From positions 29,841,519-29,905,518 of the forward strand of contig OZ007579.1 of assembly GCA_963931925.1 (NCBI GenBank): a stretch of 64,000 bases of DNA. Reading direction: 5' to 3'. This document shows positions 41,887 through 53,829 of this stretch, piece by piece (positions within the stretch are counted from its first letter, which is position 1; the number at the start of each line of letters is the position of its first letter). Below the pieces are notes generated by a model, which did no database searches, was not told the origin of the DNA, and saw only the letters and a list, made by a program, of their open reading frames with translations. The DNA is from Onchidella celtica. Taxonomy: Eukaryota > Mollusca > Gastropoda > Systellommatophora > Onchidiidae. The position numbers were made by a program, and so were the translations under genes.

Positions 41887-42776
41887 ATATTAAAGTGTTT
41901 CTTCAAACCATTTTCGGATTTTACAGTAAAAATTAAAAAACAATTAATTTTTGCCCGAACTTATTTGTACTCTTTTTGCCTTTCTTTGGCGAGTTTAAGT
42001 TACTTAATTTGTAAATAACAATTTTGGGGACAAGACAGCAATGTCGGGATAGTGGAGAGATTTAATCATTTTCCTCTTTGACACACCGTGAGCAATCTGA
42101 CCAACAAGTCGGTAATAGCTGAATTACGCAAGTTAATAGCATTATTCAAGATTTTCCCAGCCAAAGCCTATAATATTATTGTCTAGATGCACGGAAACAA
42201 GAGAAAAAAAGGAAAGTTACTGGCGTGATTTATTTACTTATCTGTAATTCCCAGTTCAAAAATAGTTCCATGAGACGAGGCACAAAGAGAGGGAAGAAAG
42301 AGGCAAGCAGAGGAAGGGCTCGGAAGACAACATCACAGAGTGGACAGCCGTGAAATTCGGTGACTCCCTGAGGAGGTTGAAGGGCCGATGGGGTGGGGCT
42401 GGGAGCAGGGGGGGGGGCTGATCACCAGGTCATCAATGGTGCCCAAAAACGGTCAACCGGGATACTGCATAGTTAAGGCAAGACAAACTCTCAGAAATTT
42501 CCAGAAAATTATTTCCATTGCTATGCACCATTATTTTCGTTAACTGGCGGCATTCAACGGTGAGTAACATTACTCAACTGCTTAATAGGGACATGGTTCA
42601 AAATATTGACAAAAACCTGGCACAGTTTCGTAATTTGGTCGGCAGTGTTTTAGTTTGAGCTTAACCGAATTTTACAGCCTGTTCCCCTTTTGTTGACTTA
42701 AATAAATTTATACACTATTTGTCCTTTTTACCTGACTGTTTCCCCCATGTGAACACCTTCGGATGTTTTGTTTTTG
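41887..42776. other. No gene seen; G run
   Basis: Unassigned sequence with a G run near 42407-42417. Confidence 0.4.
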
Positions 42777-43020
42777 CTGATGACCAGTGGCGGATCTACT
42801 ATGAAACTAATGAAGTTTAAGCTTCAAGGCGTTAATTCCGAAGGGGACCTCAAGAAACGTTTTTTGTTTTTAAAGAGTGAATAGCCTCAAGGTCTCTGCC
42901 AGGGCAGCAAGACCCTTTGGACCATGTTGGATGTTGCTCTATTGTTGCTGGCTGTGAAGGGGCCCCTTAACAGTTCAAGCTTCAGGGTCCAGAAAATGCA
43001 GGCCCGCCACTGCTGATGAC
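42777..43020. mobile_element. hAT-type MITE 2 with perfect 8-bp duplication
   Basis: The element is 42785-43012 (228 bp), starting CAGTGGCGGATCTAC and ending CAGGCCCGCCACTG, flanked by CTGATGAC at 42777-42784 and 43013-43020. CAGTGGCGG ends plus an 8-bp duplication are diagnostic of hAT. No transposase. Inner GCTTCAA...TTCAAGC sequence is also inverted. Confidence 0.92.
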
Positions 43021-43757
43021 TAATTGTGAACTGATTCACAAGCAAGCAAGACGTGATCCCAGCGGTGGCAAAAACCCGGATGGTAAATATTGATTCAAGG
43101 TTCAGTGTGCAAACTACTACGTTGCACCTTGCACACCATGTTGCTGTTTTTTTACCACCTATTGCGTAATTTTCCTACAGTTGGTCGGTCAACGACCTGA
43201 GGAGATGGACAGAAAGAGAGCAAATATAAAGGAGTTGATGGACAGAGCGAGTAAATCAGTAGGAATGTTGACATCACATGACATTTATGGTCATATTTTT
43301 CTAATCATGCCTCAGACTGGAGACTGTACCAGTTCACACGAGCAAGCAGGGACGAAAAACTCAAAACCTTTTTAAGTTATCTTTATTCTAAGGTTGAACA
43401 TAGGATCCCCAACAATAGAAAACTTTAAACTGAAATGGGCTCGCATTGGCATTTTTAGATTTTCATACTTGATTTGACCTTACGTTTTAAATTTCACGTC
43501 TCCTCGTGAATTAAGGTATTGACTTGCAAAGTTATTCAGTATCGAACGTAACATTCCGGTAAACTTAACCTGTTTTGAATGCCACGCTCCAGGCCGTCCG
43601 GACAGATCAATAACTGGGTGTTTTGTAGGAAACGATTAACATTTAAGGATGGGAATGACGACATGTTTTGAGTGACTATTTTTTCTTTTTCCCTACACGA
43701 AGCTTAGCCGAATTTGAGACGGTGAAGAGCGATCGTTCTCGATAGGTGGCCTACTGT
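43021..43757. other. No gene seen
   Basis: Unassigned AT-rich sequence. An open frame at 43181-43375 lacks known similarity. Confidence 0.4.
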
Positions 43758-43877
43758 CTGCTCTCGGGTTTGGTGTGAAATGTAGAGTATGGACTTATAC
43801 GGGAACTGGCGCACTGGTGAGACGGAACTAAGTCTCTGTCACTTGTTCGTGGGCGTCAAAACTGTCTTGAGACAGCA
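43758..43877 (+). mobile_element. MITE-B partial copy
   Basis: GGTTTGGTGTGAAATGTAGA, ACTGGCGCACTGGTGAGACG and GGGCGTCAAAACTGTCTTGA keep the MITE-B order. It is truncated against the LINE 3' end at 43878. Confidence 0.6.
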
Positions 43878-44330
43878 ACTTAAGATTAGAATCACTTTGT
43901 TATCCCATGTGGGAAATTCTCTTTCACAGAGCGTTTATGAGCTCGTACATGATACACAATGCATATCTTATGCAACAATACATCAATATTATCATATCTC
44001 AGTAACAGGCATACTTACAAGAAGTAACATCGCATGGAACCTTTTTTTTTTTTCACTGAAATAATTTTTTTTAATGCATTTGTAATTTTCACTTGTTATA
44101 ATGAACACTAGAGCATAAGCATTTTTTTCAAAATTTTCACATATAAAGCAATCTAGCATTTCCACATCGCATGGAACCTTAGTACAGTATGGCGTACAGT
44201 CATCTAGCCATAATGTCTTGTTTAGGCGAACTGCGGAGGGCAAAAAAGATCTTCTGTATCTTTTTCTTTTTGCTTCTTCTGGGAAGAACCTTCGAGGGAC
44301 ACAGAGCACTAAGGCGAGAAATCAGAGAAA
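43878..44330 (-). pseudogene. LINE reverse-transcriptase C-terminus and 3' UTR (fragment 3)
   Basis: On the minus strand the frame at 44309 downwards reads VLCVPRRFFPEEAKRKRYRR then SFLPSAVRLNKT. R-Y-x-x-S-F-I/L-P-S-A-I/V-x-L at the protein end is typical of CR1/L2-type non-LTR elements. Downstream are GGTTCCATGCGATG blocks (one duplicated) and AATTTCCCACATGGGATAAC followed by AAAGTGATTCTAATCTTA, equivalent to the 3' UTR at 16527-16712. It is 5'-truncated. Confidence 0.7.
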
Positions 44331-45289
44331 ATGCGAGGACCTTTACATGACATTTATGCCTTAGTTAGTGCTCAGAAAAGCGGGAGTGAAGGAAAAAAAC
44401 ATAAGAAAAACAAGACACTCGGGTGGGAATCGAACCCTCTTTTGCACCAACTGCCTTGCCAGGAAGAGGAAAACTAACTCGATTAACCCTACAATTGCGT
44501 TTAGCTAATTAAACAGTTTAGTTTTTCAGCACCTTGTTGCCAGAGCCGGTGAAATCAGTCTTTAAGAAAGGTACACCTTGCTGTGGTTGTCAACACAATC
44601 CAAGCTTTAAATACCAAAATTTAAAAAGTTACCACTTCGAGCTCAAAAACCCCGCGATAGATCACAATAGTTAAACGTTTGGCCACTTCGTCCCTCCAGA
44701 TAAAGAGATAATTGCAACTGGTACAAATGGTACTCTGCTCATGTTCGTACTTGACATCAACTTGACTTGGTAACAGATGGTGGATCTGAAGTGTTTTCAT
44801 TAATGAAAAAAAAATGATACCCTCTATAAGGTGACCTCAAATGTCATTCATATTGCATGTAAAAAGTTGCAGCAAATTGCACTGGCAACAGTTACAGAAG
44901 GAAATTCATAACTAAACTCGTACCGCGCATGTCACATGCATGTGAGGTCCTGTCGGCTGTGCAGAAAAGTCAGACTAAAGGAAACTTGGTTAATTAATGG
45001 AACTTGGGGTCACATGTGGTTACCAGCCAACAGATCTTCCAATTAAGCAATTTTCATTTTTCGTTAGCATTTGGCGTCCAAGCCCAGTTCTGTTATGTCA
45101 ATTCTGGCTATGGGACGTTGCAAATAGAGAAGGGTTTAACTTCCATCACACTGTATACCATGGGAAACAGATTAGAGCAGAAATGTGAAAAGGCGATGCC
45201 GAAGTGATCTTCGAAGTTTCTACAATTTTTTTTATTTGTTTAATTTTGTTTTCTTTTATTTGCTAAATTTTCTATCGTGTTATATATTT
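44331..45289. other. No gene seen; doubtful tRNA-like patch
   Basis: At 44412-44440 the minus strand has GGGTTCGATTCCCACCC, a good T-arm/B-box motif, but the rest does not fold as a tRNA by eye. It may be a SINE head remnant. The remainder is unassigned. Confidence 0.35.
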
Positions 45290-45480
45290 TTTTCCTTGAA
45301 GAAGGTCAGTACACAGAGAGCTTGATTCCTCTTCCCTTTTCTTCTGCGCTGGTTTCTGTATTCTTTCTCACGTGAGACTTTGCTACATCTTTTTTTTTTT
45401 TAAACTTTTTGTCTGGTTTTGTCTTTGCTTCAAGCCTTGCTGCGACCCCACATAATTATTTTCTGTGGTTTGTTTATAAC
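45290..45480 (+). repeat. Repeat H copy
   Basis: GAGCTTGATTCCTCTTCCCT, TTTCTGTATTCTTTCTCACG, GACTTTGCTACATC and CTTGCTGCGACCCCACA follow the order seen in the right arm of the foldback at 38745-38965. Confidence 0.65.
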
Positions 45481-47180
45481 AGTTTGTCAGCACTTTGATA
45501 ACAATCCTGTAGTAATTTTTAATATGATATTTTGTTATGCATACTATGCAACAGGGAACTGGTTAATGGGCGATATTATTTAGATATCCAGAGGAACAGC
45601 CAGACAGTGAATGAACTCACTGGGGCCCCACCTTCAAGCAAAAACAATTCCATATCTCACTCACTGATTTTGACTCAGAGAGATTAATGCCATTGCCATG
45701 TCAACGACCGATCGGATCTTTGTCTGGTCTTGGAAAAAGTAAGTGGCTGGGATAATTCCATGTCATAATAAATCTGTGTGTGAAATAATCTTGGGGAAAC
45801 CAGACCAATACGAGGCCAGATGTCAACAACTTCAGCACACAGCAAGAAATGTGATTATGAAAATAGTATTGCTTGCGTTAAGACAAAAGTAGGCCTACAT
45901 TGATTAAGATCCAGTAATACCCAAGTAGTAATATAAACGAACAGGGTGCTTGACGTCAAAAGACATAGGCTAAACGCCGTATTATTGTTTCCCATGGGTC
46001 AACAACTTATTCACATCAATGAAACAGATTTTTACAATTATTCTTAAACAGAATGTCTCCAGAATGTCATGTTCTCCAAATTGTTGACCTGTTCACATGG
46101 CCGGAGGTACAGGGCTAATGGGAGCCATAATGGTTAATAATAAGTTTAATTTTGTTGTATAAATCAAATATTGAGTCAGCCGTTGTTATCTATGGAAACT
46201 AAAAAATACTTCGCAGCCTTGTTAGCTTCTTTGCAATTTATCTTACCAAAAAATCCACTTGGAGTTTTTCTGTCATATATATTATGTATTTACTTCTATA
46301 AACGTATTTAATTCGGATATACAATTCATTTAACTCTTTTATTTCTGCATAATTATTTTGTCCTTTCCAGATACATGTAATGAACGAAGCTGGATGTGTA
46401 CATTTGGGAATTTTCCATGTATTTCAAGTTCTCTCTATGTAAGAATGTTATTGTGAAGAGGTTATTGACCTTTGGGAAACAGTCTGGCGTTTTTGTCTTT
46501 TACTGTTAAGTACTTTGTTTGATTATATCATGCCTGGCAACCGCTGGACCTTACTTATGCAAGCCTCCCAAGATCTCAATCCGGCCCTGCCTGTCCATGT
46601 TGATTTGAACGGAGATTTTAGGCAGAAGAAAAATATGTATAGAGACTGTACATGGTGTAATGATGCCTTACCAGTGTCAAGACCCATTTCCAAAGCACAT
46701 CTAATAATTCAGAGACAGGTTTGGCGTGGAGCCTGATATGAAAATAAATGCATTTTTGAGAATTTGCGAACAACTTTGCACCCACATTCGTGCTCTGTAG
46801 GGTTAAATGAATACATGAAAAGCAACGGTTAGAGTACAAGAAAACAATGTCACATTATTTCATTTTGTGGGTATCTCGTTACGGCCTATCTCGTTACGTG
46901 CCGTACCTACGTGCTGTTTTACACTCATGTCAGTGTCTGGTATCTGTGAGAGCTGGATACTTTTGCTATGTCAGCGAGAAATAATATTTATTTTGACACC
47001 ACCTGTGTCTTGGTAAGATAATGACATCGCTGGTATCATGAAATCCCATAAGTGTATTCGCAAATAACTGAAGATCGCAACCTTATTTCTTGTGTGTTGT
47101 AGCTCCATTTTCTGGAAAAAAAACTGGAGATCTCTTGGTTATTTTAAGACGTATACCAAATTCACACATTGGCACTTGTA
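45481..47180. other. No gene seen
   Basis: About 1.7 kb of AT-rich sequence with small frames only. Short GTATCTCGTTACG/CTATCTCGTTACG direct repeats occur at 46871-46897. Confidence 0.4.
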
Positions 47181-47328
47181 AAATGCGTTGTGGCATTTAT
47201 CAAGCTGTTTCCTCACAATTTCCACTTAATATTCTGACTCCTTATCATAATACTAAAGCCGCAAACGTTTAACGTTGAATTCCTCAGTGTGTGCAAAAAA
47301 TTGGAGTTGGAACAAACAAGAACCAATG
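47181..47328 (+). repeat. Repeat D copy 3
   Basis: GCGTTGTGGCATTTATCAAG, AAAGCCGCAAACGTTTAACG and GTTGGAACAAACAAGAAC; closest to the copy at 25101. Confidence 0.8.
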
Positions 47329-47472
47329 TTGAGAAATGCCAACTCCTTTTAGGCCAGATTTTAATTTTCTATGATCTCCTGGGTGAAGGGAAGTTTCCGT
47401 TTGTTCTCTATTGATTAGCGGGAAGTACAATGTCTAAACTCTTTATTTACACAACTAAAAAGGCTGTTGTAA

Positions 47473-47578
47473 TGTTAGGGGCGTGGAGTATTTTACATTA
47501 TAAGCCATTGCTGAACAGTGAACACAACTTAAGTCTTTTCTCTATTTGGCTTTGTAATTATACTATACGCCCCTAACA
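47473..47578 (-). mobile_element. MITE-C copy 5, best-preserved ends
   Basis: TGTTAGGGGCGTGGAGTA and TACTATACGCCCCTAACA are inverted terminal repeats. The interior contains GCTGAACAGTGAACACAAC and TCTATTTGGCTTTGTAATTA. 106 bp, non-coding. The flanks do not show an obvious target duplication. Confidence 0.85.
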
Positions 47579-48059
47579 GCATTCCGCTAAAATGTAATAA
47601 AGATTAGGTCAGGAGTACATTCAAGTAAAACAGTTTTTCTTTTCTTTTGCTGTTTTAAATTAGGCCAATCACACTTGGCTGGTTTCATGACAGGTCCAGC
47701 TAAACGTGTCATGAGACTTTCAGACTGCTGAGACTGCATTCTCACGTCTGGCCAGGGATCAGTACGTGACTAACTTCACACATTTACCTCTGGCAATGGT
47801 CCGGGGTACTTTCACAATGGGTAACATTTAACAAGGGCTTTCTGACAGCATTTTCTACTTGACATTACTTGGTGTTCGTGTGAGATTCCACGTAGAGACG
47901 TAGGTAAACATTGGTGATGCAACTTTCTAGTGCCTGGGGTCAAGGCTATTAGGCATTCCAGTGGTGAAAATGACATCATAATTTTCCTTGCGCACACTTC
48001 ATTTTGTTTTTTTGGTGACCGTAAAAATGTGAACGAATCTCTAAGGAGGCATGTATTGA
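47579..48059. other. No gene seen
   Basis: Unassigned sequence. The frames spanning 47812-48226 on both strands lack known domains. Confidence 0.4.
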
Positions 48060-48375
48060 GACTGGGTGAGGAAGGTTGTTCCCCAGGTACGAAAAGCTTA
48101 CCTCGGGAGTGGGGCGTTGTGCGTTGTTGCTGTTGTTTATTTTGCAGCTTTCGTACGCTTTTCAATTACGATAATGAACTAAAAAATGTGATTTCTTATC
48201 CTTTTGTTTTTTCTCCAGCAAATTGAGTTGTTACATTAGAAAAAAAAAAAGAAATTGTGTCACTAATGAAACTGCCGTCACTTCCAGTTGTAGAACATTC
48301 AGGTCGTTGTCATTGGCATTTAACAACATTCTAAAGGCTCATTGGCTCGTACAGTTGGGAATGGGGTGTTTGTGT
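48060..48375 (+). repeat. Repeat K copy 3
   Basis: TTCGTACGCTTTTCAATTACG, CAGCAAATTGAGTTGTTACAT and TCATTGGCTCGTACAG align with 16070-16440. A G-rich run follows at 48380-48419, as in the first copy. Confidence 0.6.
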
Positions 48376-49238
48376 ATGTGCGGGGGGAAGGGGGCGGGCG
48401 GAGGGGGGGGGGGCGGGGGAGTAAATATTTCCATAATGGAAAATACGTACTTCGTGGTACTCCTGGTAAAATTGGCACCGGATGAAAAAGAGCTGAAAAT
48501 AATTATACTTAGGCTTTTTACATGGCCGAATAGATCCAAAAGGATGTCACTCTCTTTTAGCAGGCAAAACTTGGCCATGCAATAGAGAAAGTTCTATCGT
48601 GGTAGGGTAAAAGACCGTATGGGCCATTCTGGGTGAAATTCACTATTCAGCTACATTTTGTGCAGTGAAATGTGATCTTTTTTTTACTATGTGGGTTATA
48701 ATTTTGAATGACAATATAGATTAGGGTGGTCACCACATAATGGAAAATGAACAAATCATAATAATAATAATAATATTATAAAGAAAGTAAGGCCCCCAAT
48801 GTAATCATGAAAGGCTTTTTAACCCTGGGTCTAAAATTCTACGAAATATCATATTACGCATAGAAAGACTTAAATGTGTCTGTGGGTATATTTTGTAAGG
48901 TCTTTTAAGTTTGCTATATTTTAAAAACTTTCGTTGATTTTGAACCACAGCTGTTGAACAGAAGAACGTGTTCATACAATTCCAGCCGGAAAGAAAAGAC
49001 ACATTTCCTTTTAGTACTACTAATAATAAAACTGCCCAAAGGGAAATGTTTTCTGGGTCACATGTAAAACAAAGTTCTTCGCCTGTACTTTTTTTTCTTA
49101 TCCCACGGCTGTGCTCGTCGTATCTACGTCTTTGGTCTGCCAGAGCCCATTGTGTCTATAAATAAACGAGTGTTCTCTCTCCACTTTCCCTGGAAAATGA
49201 GACAACAAAACATCAGGAGAATAAACTGCAGGAAAACG
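48376..49238. other. No gene seen; G-rich tract
   Basis: A 40-bp G-rich tract (48380-48419) and an (AAT)n stretch (48760-48777). Otherwise unassigned. Confidence 0.45.
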
Positions 49239-49375
49239 TGCAAGAACTGAAGGAGAAGAATACTCAAACACATGACCTGGGAGTGGCCCCGCCTCCAGCT
49301 AGTGCAAAAAGGTCAAGGGCAGGAGCACTTGTTTGACAGAGGTTCTCTTCCTTTGGAGATCTGCGGGCTCTCAGC
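49239..49375 (+). repeat. Repeat M copy 1
   Basis: CTCAAACACATGACCTGGGA, GTGGCCCCGCCTCCAG, AAAAAGGTCAAGG and TTCTCTTCCTTTGGAGATCT recur at 50677-50812. Confidence 0.8.
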
Positions 49376-50676
49376 GAAGTTTCCTTCTATGAAATAAAGT
49401 TCTAGCTCCTCTGAGTCGCAATGACTTGTTTCGTGTCTTTTTACACAGACTTCTACTGAGATCAAAGTCAAAAAGTGACAAAAAGAGAAAGTTGTACGGA
49501 GCAAAGCCTCAGGTAAGAAATAATACAGAAACAATAGAATAAAATGCAAATGTTGTTTTTTTATGATTATAACATTGAGATCAAAGAAAAACAGAAATTT
49601 CAAACCCAGTTTTCTGAAAATTATTGAAAGAGGAATAAAAACACCCTTTTATTCATGGGCAGAATTGTGAATCGTCATATTCCCTGTAAAATGCGAACTT
49701 TTTATGAATGAACAGGGTCAACTCTGTCGAGGTGACAAACACTGATTTTCCCGAAAACTGTTGGATTTATTTGACATTTTGCATGGGCTCAGATTTCACA
49801 CTAAACCTTTTTGGAACTGAATGTATATTTATCAGATTGTAGCCTGATTTTGGGGTAAAAAAATTTTTTTTGAATTCTCCATGGGTAGCTGTGGGAAACA
49901 CTTTAGTCGGCTGAACACTTTGATGTGTGGAGTATAATTGTTCCTCCGGTATCCACAATTCCTGTTCCCGTTCAAGGTGAAATTACCTTTTAATGTTTTG
50001 TGCAATTCAGTGCTGTAGAAATGGTTTCTTGATAATTCGGCCTAGGTCAGGTTTAGTGTTAAATATGAGCCTATGCAAAATTTTAAACTAATCTAACGGT
50101 CACTTTTCGAAAAAAGTCGAATTTCACTTCACTCATTCTAAAAAAAACGCACTATAGTTCCAACGTCAGCAGAGTTAATTTCCTGAAAACGAACCCGTTC
50201 GCCTTATGCATAAGCAGTGTCCATCGCATACTTTTGTTTCCTGTTTTGTCTAAGTCTACTCCACTGGCTTACCTAGTAACAGTTTGAGAAGCCCTCTGCA
50301 CCTTGAGAATGTTAGTTTGAGCGCTCACACGTCATAATGGCAACAATTATAAAGGCTAGAAAAGAAAAGTTGGTATACTGTAAAGCCACGCATGAGAAAC
50401 AAACAATAAAGAAACGTTACAATAACTCACAAAAGAAAAGAAACGAAAAGGACTTCCATTTTCACTTCGATCGAAGCACTGCTGGGACCCCACAGATTTT
50501 CCGTGGTTTTCTTTAAAAAATGATAATAGTAGAGCTCGCCGGCTTCTAAGGATTAAGAAAGACAACAAGTTTGACCTTTCATTATTGTAGTGCTGAAAAA
50601 GTGATGCAAACTGAAATTTGTGAAGGAGTGGCATAACGACATGTCCCAGGCATGGAAAAGTACGAGCGTAGGAGGC
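49376..50676. other. No gene; repeat H fragments
   Basis: 49493-49560 (GCAAAGCCTCAGGTAAGAAA) and 50363-50515 (GTAAAGCCACGCATGAGAAA then GCACTGCTGGGACCCCACAG) are partial repeat H copies. 49600-50360 shows nothing recognisable. Confidence 0.5.
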
Positions 50677-50812
50677 TTGCAAAGAGTGCAGAAAAGTGCT
50701 CAAACACATGACCTGGGAATGGCCCCTCCTCCAGAGAGTGTGAAAAAGTCAAGGACCAAAACATTTGTTTGTTCAGAATTCTCTTCCTTTGAAGATTTGC
50801 GGGCTCACTGAA
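50677..50812 (+). repeat. Repeat M copy 2
   Basis: Shares CTCAAACACATGACCTGGGA and GAATTCTCTTCCTTTGAAGA-like blocks with 49239-49375. In both places repeat H pieces lie nearby. Confidence 0.8.
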
Positions 50813-50929
50813 AGGTTGAATTTTTATTTTGAAAAGGAATTAGAGGTTTGCTTTGTTTATAGTAAAATAAACAATTGCAAGCCGATAAATGTCAAACTTT
50901 TTCTGCGCCAAAAGAGACCAGGCGTCAGA

Positions 50930-51264
50930 TTCATAGGCAGTGGTAAAGCGTGAGGGATGCCTCGGGGGCGGTTGCCCGGGGCGCAACATTGGTAGGGGAG
51001 GCATAATTTCCAAAGGAAAAAAACAACAATAAGTAATAAGAAATATAGAAAAAGCCCTCCTTACCCCCCCCCCCCCACCCCACACACACACACAGAAAAA
51101 AATCTCCCAAATTTCCAAACATTCTACAGTTTTTCAACATGACGTGTCTAGTAAACTTTGCCATGTGCTAATGATCCACGGGTCGTGGGGGGGGGGGGGG
51201 GGGGAGTGCAATACTTGCCTTGCCTCGGGGCGCTGGTAACCCACGCCACGTCACTGTTCATACA
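50930..51264. mobile_element. hAT-type MITE 3
   Basis: The element is 50938-51256 (319 bp), with ends CAGTGGTAAAGCGTGAGG and, inverted, CAGTGACGTGGCGTGGG. CAGTGGCGTAGCGTGGG is a common hAT terminus. Flanks TTCATAGG (50930-50937) and TTCATACA (51257-51264) agree at 6 of 8 positions. The middle holds C and G runs and (CA)n. Confidence 0.8.
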
Positions 51265-53069
51265 GACTGAAATTTACCATTCCGTAACATGACAGCACTG
51301 TTGCTATGACTATTGTTGCCCATGGTAACTCATTTAAACAGCTGCACAACAACCCGGAAGAAGACCACAGTATACGCCAAACTAAGTCAAATTGTGTATC
51401 ATACCAACTTTGGTAATGCCTTGAGCCAATTTTGTGTGATTAATAACAGTTTCTATTGATCACACAACTAGACAAAAATGTTTGCCATTAAATTCTGAGC
51501 AGAACGACTGCTGGTTTTACCAACCACTTCATTTCGCAATAATTGTTTTACTTTTTAATAGAATGACGTGGTTTTACATTGTTAAAGCTCTCACGTTTCA
51601 AACAGTCATTTTAGAATTGCGACGTCATGATCTGGCAATGAATCCCTGCACATTCATTTTATCTGAGTCACTCCTCGAACCAGTGCACAGTAATTGTGTC
51701 TCTTTTAACATTGAGTGTTGTTAATTACAAAGCCGAAGAGAGAAAAAAAATACCAGGTTGTGTTCTACGGTCCCCTTTAACTTTGTATATGACGACTGTT
51801 AAACTGTTTATGATTAATAACTTAAACCGAATCCGCTTTCCGATGACGTCAAATTGTTCCTTTTTTTTTTTTTTCGTATCCACATAACTCGAATATTTGC
51901 TCGCTTGAACAAACAGAGCATTGTTCTTTAGGGCGTTAGGAATTTAAGGATACTTCCCTGAAGCCTTCTTAATGCTTCTAGATTTTATTGTATAGATGGG
52001 GGATTTGTCAAACGCATTTTTTGTCTTTGTTTTTTCGAGGCGAAGGGGATATTTTGACTTTCTATAGCAATGCGGATGTAACGGACACATACTTGAAAGT
52101 GTTCATTGCACAAAATCTGCTTCGTAATCTAAAGGCCGAGTATAGAAAGCGTGTGGAGCAACTGTGGTTCTGTTTGTTGTTCTTTGGCTGGTTAAGACTG
52201 TTTTCTGCCCGACAGTCTTGTATGATTGCATTTTTTCCCTGTTTTGAATCATTTAAGAGCTTACTTGGCAAAAAGCAGCAAGTCCATGTTTTTTCTTGTT
52301 AGAAACAAAAAACAAAAAGAATACATGATGAGATACGACCTTCTGCAAGAAAATGGTATGAGAAACCACTGTACCAATATAATAATCTATTATTAAGAAA
52401 ACAATATAGACATCCCAAGTGGTAGTAAATAACAGCAAAAAGTTGACTACTGTATTCCAAAAAGCTCTAGATTTAAGCTAATAACTCTATCTTTACCAGA
52501 AATAATAAATCACACATAATTTTTACAAAACACAAGGATGCAAAGTCAAAATTGGGCTACAATCTAACAAAGAATAAACAAAAATCACGTCCATAACGTT
52601 TGGTGTGACGCAACAGCCCTTGCAAATTTTTTTAATAAATTCAACAGCTTTCAAGAAAATCGATATTGGTGTCTAGTTCTCTCATTCAAAACAACAACAA
52701 AAAAGTCATGAGAGTCTCATCTTTTATTTGATACCTTGCACACCCAAGTCAGCGGAGAATTTAAAGTTCATACACAGTTGTAAATTCAGGTTAAATTGTG
52801 GAAATTCCACCTGACTCAGCTCACAACGATATCGCCCAGATTAATTTGTAAGCGGGGCCGCCTGTCAAGCAAAATTTATGGCGGTCGGCCGACCGGGGCG
52901 ACTGGGGGCAAACTAAGTTCACCGCTAGGATAGTGAAACTGAACGGCCGTGCTCTCTCATTCAAAACAACAACAACAACAACAAAAAAGTCACACTTTGG
53001 CATCTTTAGTGGGCACCTACCAGTGCTTATTTTCACTCTCCGACTAAAGCTGTTTTCATGATTGTGTAC
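51265..53069. other. No gene; MITE-C fragment and short repeats
   Basis: 51719-51770 (TTAATTACAAAGCCGAAGAG) is a MITE-C fragment. CTCTCATTCAAAACAACAAC occurs twice (52678 and 52953), each before AAAAAAGTCA. No frame resembles a known protein. Confidence 0.45.
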
Positions 53070-53087
53070 TGCAACTGAAACGGCAAT

Positions 53088-53195
53088 AGAAACGTCAAAA
53101 AATCCATCAAATAGTAAACAGTAAAGAGTGTACACATGAAAACATTCTTTCTTTTTGACTACTTGAAGGGTTTTTGACGTTTCCGTTTCCGTTTC
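53088..53195. repeat. Short inverted repeat
   Basis: GAAACGTCAAAAAATCC (53088-53104) pairs with GGGTTTTTGACGTTTCC (53168-53184), and a (GTTTCC)n patch follows. A possible small foldback. Confidence 0.6.
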
Positions 53196-53444
53196 CGTAC
53201 ACATCGAAACACGGCTTAACTCTTGATGTTACAGTTCCACTTGTTTCTAATCCAAACGTAAATTACTTGTCATGCTAATCTGTGAGATTTCCACCCAGTT
53301 TGGCCAGGCAGTATGGCAGTCAGTACTGCTGTAGTATGACACCACAGATGTTTTTGTTTTTTTTCTGGGGGGGGGGGGGCAGGTCTCAATGACAAGACCA
53401 CGCTAATCTTGCCATAATTTATGAATTTTTAGAGATCGGATTCA

Positions 53445-53829
53445 GAACTTATAGAACTGCATCGCCCTGCAAGAGCATTAAGATCATCTTCTGACAACCT
53501 TAGACTAAAAGTACCCGTAGTGAACCTAAAAAGTTTTGGTGAAAGGGCTTTCAGCCATGTTGGGCCCAGGGTGTGGAATGAGATTCCTTTAGATGTCCGC
53601 AGTTCGCAAGTATTTTCACAGTTTAAAATGATGTTAAAATGTCATTTGTATGAGAGTTTCTAGTCTATGTAAAAGCTATCTATTATTATTATTATTATGT
53701 GTGTATCAATGTGGGTTGTGTGTGTGAGTTTACCCATGTATTTTTTGACATGTTTCTGTAAAGCGCATAGAGCATTTTTGTAATGGATATGCGCTATATA
53801 AATGCCATCCATTATTATTATTATTATTA
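53445..53829 (+). pseudogene. LINE reverse-transcriptase C-terminus and 3' tail (fragment 4)
   Basis: An open frame of 72 codons to a TAG at 53661-53663 reads ELHRPARALRSSSDNLRLKV, NLKSFGERAFSHVGPRVWNE, IPLDVRSSQVFSQFKMMLKC, HLYESF. G-x-R-A-F-S...P-R-x-W-N-x-x-P...F-K-x-x-L-K is the typical end of CR1/L2/Jockey-group reverse transcriptases. The 3' UTR ends TGCGCTATATAAATGCCATC followed by (ATT)n, with an earlier (ATT)n at 53683-53698. The frame is intact but headless (5' truncated), as is usual for LINE insertions. Confidence 0.85.

Noticed and set aside
44395..44480. Possible tRNA on the minus strand with GGGTTCGATTCCCACCC
   Set aside because: The T-arm motif is good, but no matching acceptor stem or D-arm could be laid out by eye; more likely SINE debris.
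47812..48226. Frames of 117 and 98 codons on opposite strands
   Set aside because: They overlap each other over the same DNA and enter repeat K; neither shows a domain.
51988..52302. 104-codon plus-strand frame
   Set aside because: Composition is unremarkable and no known domain is visible; the opposite strand is also open. Not supported as a gene.
52821..53204. 127-codon minus-strand frame
   Set aside because: Includes (GTTTCC)n and (GTT)n low-complexity parts and shows no family similarity.
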